Source of the DNA: Micrasema longulum
Taxonomy: Eukaryota > Arthropoda > Insecta > Trichoptera > Brachycentridae
DNA: 64,000 nt
NCBI GenBank assembly: GCA_022494885.1
Contig: JAGVSM010000186.1
Coordinates: forward strand, 248,001 to 312,000
Reading direction: 5' to 3'
Shown here piece by piece: positions 56,586-64,000 of the stretch (positions are counted from its first letter, which is position 1; the number at the start of each line of letters is the position of its first letter). The translations under genes and the position numbers were made by a program. A model generated the notes under the pieces. It worked only from the letters and a program-made list of their open reading frames with translations. It made no database searches and was not told the DNA's origin.

Positions 56586-57879
56586 TTAAAAAACAAAAAA
56601 ATGGTGTTTCGATGCAATATCCCACACTCAAAAGTTTGATACTATATGTATTATCCATAGCCGCTTCCTCGGTGGACCATTGGTTAAACTTGAGGATGTA
56701 AGAGCACTCACTTTCTCAATAGCCCGCTTTTTAAAGGACTTGAGCTTGGAGGAGGAGATACAGCAATATGAGAAAACTCTCCTTCCACCAGGCTCATAGA
56801 CTCAGAGACTTCGAAGACAAACACTAACTTACGAGGAGCCTTTTCAATAGATCTACTTAGGACGCAATGACGCCAGGAGCTCATTAAGCACTGACCTCTC
56901 ATCAGCAAGAATGGAAAAGAGTGCAATGTATAAGAAACTACGATGTATGTTGTAACGGTAAGTGTAGGTTGAAATAAATTATTTTGTCCCAGTTGGGCGA
57001 CATTATAGAGGTAGGTTATCAAAAACCAATAAGCAAAGTTTTAAGATTTAGAAGAATAATGCAGATAACCAAATTAAGTACTTACAAACAACGTACCTTT
57101 CACCAGTTTCGCTCAATCGGCAAAAACATGAGAATTCTCCAAAAGAATAAGATTATGTTGTATAAATTTAATTTTATGAATGGAATCAAAAACATTATAT
57201 ATAAAATACCTTAGTGTAAAATGGAACAAATATGACTTAAAGATCTGGATTTTATGAAATAAACAACTCGTTAGTGAAAAACAAAATTTTAATAAAAGAA
57301 GCAATTCTCTACAAATGTAACAAGATTAGTTAATATAAAAAAATCAGAATTCTGCCTAGATGATATGAATAAATGGTTGATAATTAATTTTTCCAAGAAG
57401 CAAATATTTGTCACAATAATAATGACAACTGAAATAGATTCTTGATTGTTTTCTTCTCAATATGATATGAAATAATGTTGATTTTACAAAATAAAATCCG
57501 CAGATGGAACTCGATTTGCAACGTCTTCGGTTGATGTATTTTTAACTCATGATTGGCTCAGTTGATGATTTCCCAGAAGATTGTTTGTCGACATTTTAAT
57601 TCAGTAAATGATCGTCTGCTTCATTGCATTTGTTAATTTGTGTCTCATGATCTTGAAGAAAACTTTAAAGTCTGACACCGACTTTTCCAGGTATTTACGA
57701 ATAAATTTCGTAATAATTAGTGATTGATTCAAATCATGGAGTAAATATACTACATCGTAAAATCTTTATCATCGGACAAAGTAGATAAAAGGTAGAATAA
57801 ATAAAAATAGAATAAGGTGAAAAATGGAAAAAGATAAAAAAAGGTAGAAAAAAGGAAACCTGTATAAAATACAATCTCA
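56586..57879. other. Spacer
   Basis: Nothing recognised. The 104-codon minus frame at 56708-57022 shows no domain, signal peptide or neighbouring coding signal, and I do not call it a gene. Confidence 0.35.
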
Positions 57880-58320
57880 TTAGAATATGATATCTCTCTC
57901 TACAAGAATTTTGCCAATAAATTTAAAACAAATAGGCTTACGGTACGTTGAACGTTCCCTTTCTTGAAAGACTACATTTTTAAAATGTGCGGTCGCCTCT
58001 CTTTGAGTCCTTGCGCGACAGCTGGACTGTTCGTCCCGAGTTTTCAAATGGAAAAGGAATTTATTTCTAACGCACGGATATCGTATGAATGAGTTACTAC
58101 CGCGGCCGTCAGATGGCGCTAAATCAGGCAACATAGAATTATAATCTAGTACTAAAATGCTTTCAAAACGGGGTACGTTGGACTTGTTTTTTACAACGTT
58201 ACAATGTATGTACCTATACTTGAACACCCCACGTGCTCGTTTGTAAGAATAAGGAAGATATGTAGGTGATAAAAAATTCAATCACCCCCTGGGCGATCAG
58301 GTAGCAGATAGGCATGGAGC
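57880..58320 (-). other. GC-richer unique block with a 133-codon open frame
   Basis: The minus frame 58281-57880 is open for 133 codons (starts MNFLSPTYLPYSYKRARGVF). It matches nothing I know, is rich in Arg, Ser and Phe, and has no membrane segment or recognisable fold. The block has higher GC and contains CCGCGGCC and a CTCF-like site at 58106-58120. I consider a regulatory block more likely than a gene. Confidence 0.25.
58106..58120 (+). promoter_or_regulatory. CTCF-like motif
   Basis: CCGTCAGATGGCGCT matches the core of the CTCF consensus (CC..YAGRKGGCRSY) at every informative position except one near the left end. The insect CTCF core AGATGGCGC is exact. Confidence 0.5.
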
Positions 58321-60839
58321 GAAATTCCCCGAATTATTACCATTTTTTTCCTTCCACCTAAGGAACTGGCAGACAATCTTAGCACTTTTTCCAATGTTTT
58401 TGTATTTTTTATTCAATTTAGCGTACTTACCACATGTAGTAACAAACGAGAAAGTTGATATACGATAGAAAATATTTCATAAACGAGAACAAAATGAATT
58501 ATTTTCAATTAAAAGAAAAATTCCACAAAATTTGGATGATTTTAAGTGCTTTAAAACTTTTTTTGTTAAATTTTTATCTTCAAATTAATTTTTAAAAATA
58601 TTGTCTTTATATGAGAATTAATTTACCTGTGTTTGGTTTTATTTTTAAAAGGCGGTATTTACCGGTCGAAAAGTAATTTTTCAGTATATTTTTTATCAGA
58701 AGTAGTAACTTAGAGAATGATTGTGCCATTTTTATATTTTTTTATGGCATAATTATTAAATAACGGTGTTTTAAAATACCAGAATTGTACGATTTCTTTT
58801 TTTTTTTTTACCAGATAAGGGCTTTAAGGTATCACCGAGAATCAAATCAAATCAAAAAAAATATTTCGAATGTTCATGTCTTTCCCGTCAGATTTACTAC
58901 AAATTCTTTTTTTAGTGAATCTGACGGTCCAATGTTTGTGAAAATAATAATTTCTTCAAATAATAAAATGAAGTAAAATTCACTCGGATGATAAAAAAAA
59001 GGAAAATATTTTTTTGTATTAAAATACTGAGAGAAGTATTTTATACTGTTTTTTTTTCTACAATCAAAAACTAAAATATAACGTTTTTATAAAAATAAAA
59101 TATGAATTTAATCAAAATCATCCATCTTTATCCTTATAATATTTTTATGATCATTTTTTTCTATTTTTTTATCGCTCTCGATATTTTTAATAAACTTAAT
59201 ATAGCGTGGTTTCCACAAGAAATTTTAAAGGATGATTTACAACTTTTCTTTAAGAACTAAGGTTGATCTTTAAAAAAGGGAAATTAAATATAGGTACGTA
59301 TTTAAACATATAAAAATATGAAAAATATTGGACATTATAAAAAAACAGTTTTCGTTATATTACATTTCTTTAAAAGTTTTAGTTATCAGGAAAAAAATGT
59401 TAAGGCTGACAGTATTTTCATATAAAAGAATCATTTTTCGTTTAATTTCTATAAAGAATCTTACAAATAAACTTCAACAAAATATTGATATGAATGCAGG
59501 TATTTTAAATCCAATCAATGTTTTAAATTAACTTCCTTTCATAATTAAAATTAAAGTTACAGACACTCAATGTTAATTATTACTTGCCACTATAATATTT
59601 TAAACCAATTAACTTTCTAAATACATAAATTTTTTATAAGATGATATGATTGCAATTTTTAAATGATTAAATGTCAATACTTATACAAAATACTACAATT
59701 ACATATTAATTGTCATAGGGCTAATATTTTATTTCTCAATTTCAAAAACTAAATATATTTTGTTGAATTCTATAGGTTTTATAACGTATTTTCAATAAAG
59801 ATAATAATACCATTAGTTACAGAAAGTCAAAATTTTGCTTCATCATTAACTCGATAAAATGGATATTTTTTAATAAAATAAAATGAAAAATTAAACCATC
59901 CCTTAAAAAACTTATATTTCCGATGAAATTTACATTTATATTTAATAAGTTCTTTTTTACTATAGACATTTCACATACCCAAGTAAAACCATTTGATAAA
60001 GGTTAGTAGATAACCACTTATCAACTTTTCTGTTTCTGCCGGTTACGAAACTAATAACCCTAACCCGTAAATCTCACTAAACACCTTAACCATAGTAATT
60101 GCAAAAAAATCTAAAACAAAATTTCTGATAGGACACACCCTATTAGAAGCTAACACTTATAAGCTTATTTTCAAATATTTACTAACATTTCGTCAGGATC
60201 ATAGAAGAACAACGCATGTGATTTTCTTCAACTTTACGTGAGAGCAGTTAATTTTTTTAACATTTTATGGCACAACTTCATATGTAAAAAAGTACACCAG
60301 TGATATTTTAATTAGTAATATTTATATTTTTTTTCCAAGCCTAGAAAAAAGTCATTGTATAACTTTTTCAGTATCAAATATGCAAACAAGTCAATGTCGC
60401 ATTTTTGCAGATCCGTCGACAATCCAGACGATTTATTGAAATTGTTGATAACAAACATTTTAATAATATAAAATAATTTCGTGAATAGTAAAAACAAATG
60501 TCTTTTCGGTAATTATTGCAAGTAAAAGTTTTGTTTACACAAAAATCGTCAGTATTAATTATTAGCTCACTAATTCGAGTAACAGTGTAACGAACCTTTC
60601 GTCTGTTAGACTACGAAAAAAACATAAATATTAATTTAATTAGTTTTATTTTTTAGAAAAAAATATTTAAAATAGAAATCTTTATTTTCAGGTTGTCAAA
60701 TAGTTTGTAATAATAATGTGTAAATTAACCTACACGGTACAGCTATTGCACATAGAAACAGTGTGTACTGCAGAAGTATTTCGTCATGCGACGTTTATCG
60801 CGTAATTTCAAATAAAATATACACAATTACAAGAACAAA
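58321..60839. other. AT-rich spacer
   Basis: The longest stretch without any recognised feature. Low-complexity A- and T-runs only. Confidence 0.4.
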
Positions 60840-61415
60840 AGTGAAGTTAAGATATGCTACCTTCGATAAAAAGTGACAATGAGTCGATATATCCAATCAA
60901 ATTAGTATGTGCCCATAATCAATGCGTGCGGGTAACTAATTTCATTATTGAAGAATGTACTAGAAGCGGGAGGAGCGTCGGGCGGGGGATCTTACCAAAA
61001 CAGCAAAAGCGCGAGGTGCCCGTAGTCTGTTATACAAATGGTTAGTGATCTAAGGTTAAATTCAAAAGCTTCTTTTTTCTTTTTCTATTCCCCATTTTTT
61101 ATATCAAGCACCTCGCGAATATGGCAAATGGCGACCCCTTCCTTTCCCCAAAACAGCGAGGTTCTCGGTAATATAAACAGATACTACACGAGGTTATGTA
61201 TGGTACATTACATGTCTGCACTCTGTCTTTGTACTATCTATCCACGTATCTGTACCGTCGCGGTGTCACACAAATGTTATCAGTATCACTTTATCATGGC
61301 TGAATGTGTTCCTCCATATTCATTATCTTGAGACGTCGTCGGAAAAGTACCACTTTGCACTATGTCCATCGTTTGTATGCCCCTAAAACGTTACATTTAA
61401 ATTTTAAAATCAGAA
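60840..61415. other. GC-richer unique block
   Basis: 60960-61030 (GGGAGGAGCGTCGGGCGGGG) and 61100-61380 are GC-richer. GCGAGGTGC at 61011-61019 is inverted as GCACCTCGC at 61108-61116. Plus frames of 63 and 97 codons overlap slightly and lack known motifs. Function unknown. Confidence 0.3.
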
Positions 61416-61419
61416 GCCA

Positions 61420-61550
61420 TATGATATAGATATAGACTTAGATATAGATCGGTAGTCAGATAGCAGAAGGGACCATCTGTAATTTTCAAAAATGTTCAGG
61501 AGAGCACATTAGATATAGATAAAGATATAGATATAGATATATATATGTTA
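61420..61550. repeat. (GATATA)n microsatellite, interrupted
   Basis: Runs of GATATA/AGATAT at 61421-61450 and 61511-61548 flank about 60 bases of unique sequence (GGTAGTCAGATAGCAG). Confidence 0.85.
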
Positions 61551-61904
61551 CGAAATAATGTTAAAAAAAAAATCCTTTGTGCCACTTCTGCTTTAAATTT
61601 TGGTACACCAATTTCGTATTTATTTTATATCTTATAATTTCGATATCATTTACTTATTTTTTGCTTTTTTTTTACATTTTTCTTTAATGTTTTTTTTAAT
61701 GTTTAAAAAAAAAAAAAGTTAAATTATATGTGAGTAATAAATAAATTTACAAAAAAATAAATAAATAAATAAAGTTAACAAATTAGGCCAGGAGGCGTGG
61801 CCTCATGAGGATGTTCAGTGATTTTTTCCATTTTTTTTATTTGCTAACAGACAACCAAAATAAGCCAAAAATAAAATTTTAAAAATATGTATCGTATTTT
61901 TTAT
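61551..61904. other. Low-complexity spacer with small hairpin
   Basis: A- and T-runs, an (AAAT)n run at 61755-61776, and a perfect 6-bp hairpin AGGCCA/TGGCCT at 61785-61803. Confidence 0.4.
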
Positions 61905-61960
61905 TTTTTATTATAGTTGCCAGTTATTTGTACCTTGCTTTTGAATGACCACTTTGAAAT
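61905..61960 (-). repeat. Repeat scrap shared with 54186-54448
   Basis: GCCAGTTATTTGTACCTTGC matches GCAAATTATTTGTACCTTGC at 54202-54221 closely. Presumably the 3' end of the same retroelement on the minus strand. Confidence 0.45.
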
Positions 61961-62769
61961 ATTTTCTTAGACCAACCCCCACCCTACGTTTTTCCCTCCC
62001 GCAGTAATATTTGTGCTGGCTCCCCTTCTTAAATCCATCTAAAAAATAGTTTAACCCAATTTATTTCTTTGATGTGGAACTTAGAGCCGTATGGTTTTAA
62101 TGAAAAGGCATGTGTGTGTTAGTTTGTACTCGTATGTAACCAGGAACCTGCCTTTGCCAGTGATGGTTTGAACCAGCTTGAACCAACCTTAAGAGTGGAG
62201 TGTGGAGAGTTCAAGCACCACGATTGTAGCGTTTATCTCGCACGCTATGCCGTGTTTTAAGGTAAACTTTGGATTCTATTAGACAAGGGAGCCGATGCCG
62301 ATGCCGATGGTTTACACAAAAGGTCCCAAGGTACACAAACTTTGTTTCTACCGGTGAACGATGTGCGAAGAACTTTTGCTCGCAAGGCATATTTGGAAAT
62401 TTGTCTCCAGCATCAAAACCACGATAGCAGCCCCAGAGACCATAAAATGATCTTAAAAAAAGCCGTAGATGCATATTAAATTTAAATTTCTATAAAATGT
62501 TTGTGTAAAGCCCTGAGAACGAACGATGATCACCGACTTAAGGGTCAGATATTAGAAACATCACTTCGGACCTTTCAACATTATGATATTAATGATGATT
62601 AAAATGTTTATTCTATTTATTCTAATTATAGTAACTATGGAAAGTAAAAATTGAACTTTTAAAATTCCATTAGAAATAAATGCAGGAAATTAGTTTGAAA
62701 CACGCAAAAATATCTTGTTACAGGCGTTGTATTAAAAAATCCTTTCATAATCCAATATAAAATAAGTTT
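61961..62769. other. Spacer with GC-richer part at 62100-62475
   Basis: An 87-codon minus frame (62474-62211) contains a short (GATGCC)3 run, read as HRHRHR. It has no recognisable domain. No splice or promoter signal convincing enough to call a gene. Confidence 0.3.
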
Positions 62770-63200
62770 AATTATTCTCTAAATGCATTCAAACCAACAA
62801 TGTTTGCATTCTCTGTTGCAACAAATTAAAATATGAATTACTCTCTAAGGAGGAAATCGAACCTGTCGAAAAACATTTTAACATAGTCAAAACATTCTTG
62901 ATTAAACTAACTGGTATAAGAGAAAGTAAAAAAAATGAAAAATTGTTTGCAGGCGTAGCCTAGTACGTAAAATGGTTCAGCCAAATGAATCTCACCCATA
63001 ATAATTAAGGCTTCGGCTCTTCAACTTTAAAAAAGTCAACAAATGGAAGAATCGAAAAAATGTGGATATTTAAACATAGACAGAATGATTACGGAATGCC
63101 TAAAGTGGTCATTTAAATCGGAAAATGACAAATCATAAGCCCTGTTCATGAATAGACTTTCATATTCCCCTCTTAAAAATGTTTTCTCTGCCTGTGCAAG
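62770..63200. repeat. MITE-A copy (long variant)
   Basis: CTCTGTTGCAACAAATTAAA and CTCTCTAAGGAGGAAATCG form the left arm. TTTGCAGGCGTAGCCTAGTA, CCAAATGAATCTCACCCAT, AGGCTTCGGCTCTTCAAC and AACATAGACAGAATG are the core. AGACTTTCATATTCCCCTC and AATGTTTTCTCTGCC close it. This is the longest uninterrupted copy and shows the full order of modules. Confidence 0.8.
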
Positions 63201-64000
63201 ATATTGAGCATTAAAACCACCTCAAAGTAATGTAATTTTATCTGTAATTCAATAAAACTTGGCTAATATTTTGAAATGCTAGAAATACCTGTCTTCACAG
63301 AAATTTTTATTGGTGTTTTGACACACGGCCAGCCTAAATTAATTGTAGTGATACATTATTTTCATGTCTTGTCAGAGAAACACTGTGAGGTGGACGCACG
63401 TCCGTTTGAATGTTTTTTTAAAAATGTTTTTGGGAAAGTAAAATATCGTCAATAAGGATAAGTTTTGTTAGACGATATCATGCGGAATCAACAGTAAATT
63501 GGTATCTGCGTTCATTTTAAGCAGTGTGTCAAATTGGCAGTTAAACACATACTAGATATTTACACGCACATGTTCATATTACTCTGTACTATACGCGAGA
63601 TATCTCGATTGCGGTACGGCACTTAGAAGGTTTTTATACGAATTGATAAATTTATAATACAAGGGAAAATATGTTTTTTAAAGTGACGTTTCTTGTATGA
63701 CTGAAAACTGAAGTTATTGGGTTTTATAACAGTTTTTGGGTATGTAGAGGAAGTGCTTTTGAAAAGACAAATAAACCGTTTTTAGAAGGAATATGAGACA
63801 TGCATTACAATAACGATGAAGAACATTTTTCATTAGGAAATATGAGAAGAGTTTATAATCTCTCATTGGATATTTAAAGTAATCAATTTACACAACGTGA
63901 AACTTATAGTTTCACAGAAGTGACCTCGTATAGATAAAATTTTGGCCTCAACTAATTATGTGTGTTGTACTTTTTTGTTTTCAGTAAGAACAAATTTTGA
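63201..64000. other. AT-rich spacer to window end
   Basis: Nothing recognised. Confidence 0.4.

Noticed and set aside
56708..57022. 104-codon minus-strand open frame as a gene
   Set aside because: No domain, and overlapped by other short frames; expected by chance in 64 kb.
57880..58281. 133-codon minus-strand open frame as a gene
   Set aside because: No recognisable domain, no splice or promoter context, and the block is better explained as GC-richer non-coding DNA where stops are rarer.
58655..58680. ACCGGTCGAAAAG as hammerhead piece
   Set aside because: No GAAA before ACCGGT and no pairing around it.
61038..61331. 97-codon plus frame as a secreted Cys-rich peptide
   Set aside because: The N-terminus is a T-run translated as Phe; Cys spacing fits no family, and no processing signals are convincing.
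62280..62310. HRHRHR repeat as a functional metal-binding tract
   Set aside because: Translation of a short (GATGCC)3 microsatellite within an unsupported 87-codon frame.

Overview
The window is AT-rich eukaryotic DNA that looks like an arthropod, most likely insect, genome. The basis is decayed Jockey-like and RTE-like LINEs, tRNA-derived SINEs, a mariner remnant, a second IS630-Tc1-like transposase remnant, hairpin MITEs, and a repeat core of the kind widespread in arthropod genomes (TTTACCCGCGGCTTCG followed by GGGATAAAAAGTAGCC, near 11640-11750). I found no intact host protein-coding gene, rRNA or functional tRNA. The longest open frames are small and match no family I recognise, apart from those lying inside decayed transposable elements. 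The window is probably intergenic or inside a large intron.

Layout. 1-6 kb: a LINE 3' piece, a second Jockey-like C-terminal remnant, one copy of the commonest MITE (called MITE-A here), and two GC-richer unique patches. 6-14 kb: the densest repeat zone, with SINEs, MITE-A copies, a 106-bp-arm hairpin, a transposase pseudogene, RTE and Jockey LINE ends, and a 102-bp-arm hairpin MITE. 15-25 kb: RTE and Jockey remnants, two MITE-A copies, an inverted-repeat element carrying a hammerhead-ribozyme-like fold at 21513-21562, and two adjacent minus-strand LINE 3' ends. 25-34 kb: a CpG-rich island, another hairpin MITE, more LINE ends, and a reverse transcriptase fragment with an ADD core. 34-46 kb: sparse, with a TATA-containing module at 37.8-38.3 kb. 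46-64 kb: SINEs, a MITE-A copy invaded by other sequence and abutting a mariner remnant, a MITE-A copy split by a retroinsertion with a clear 10-bp target duplication, a GC-richer patch, and a strong CTCF-like site.

The parts do not form an operon or pathway. They record successive insertions. The observation most worth a second look is that several repeats share the 3' half of a hammerhead ribozyme (a stem-loop followed by GAAACCGGTC, with palindromic stem III ACCGGT), and one copy folds as a nearly complete hammerhead. Such ribozymes are known in Penelope-like elements and related retroelements. All coordinates of decayed repeats are approximate at the ends.
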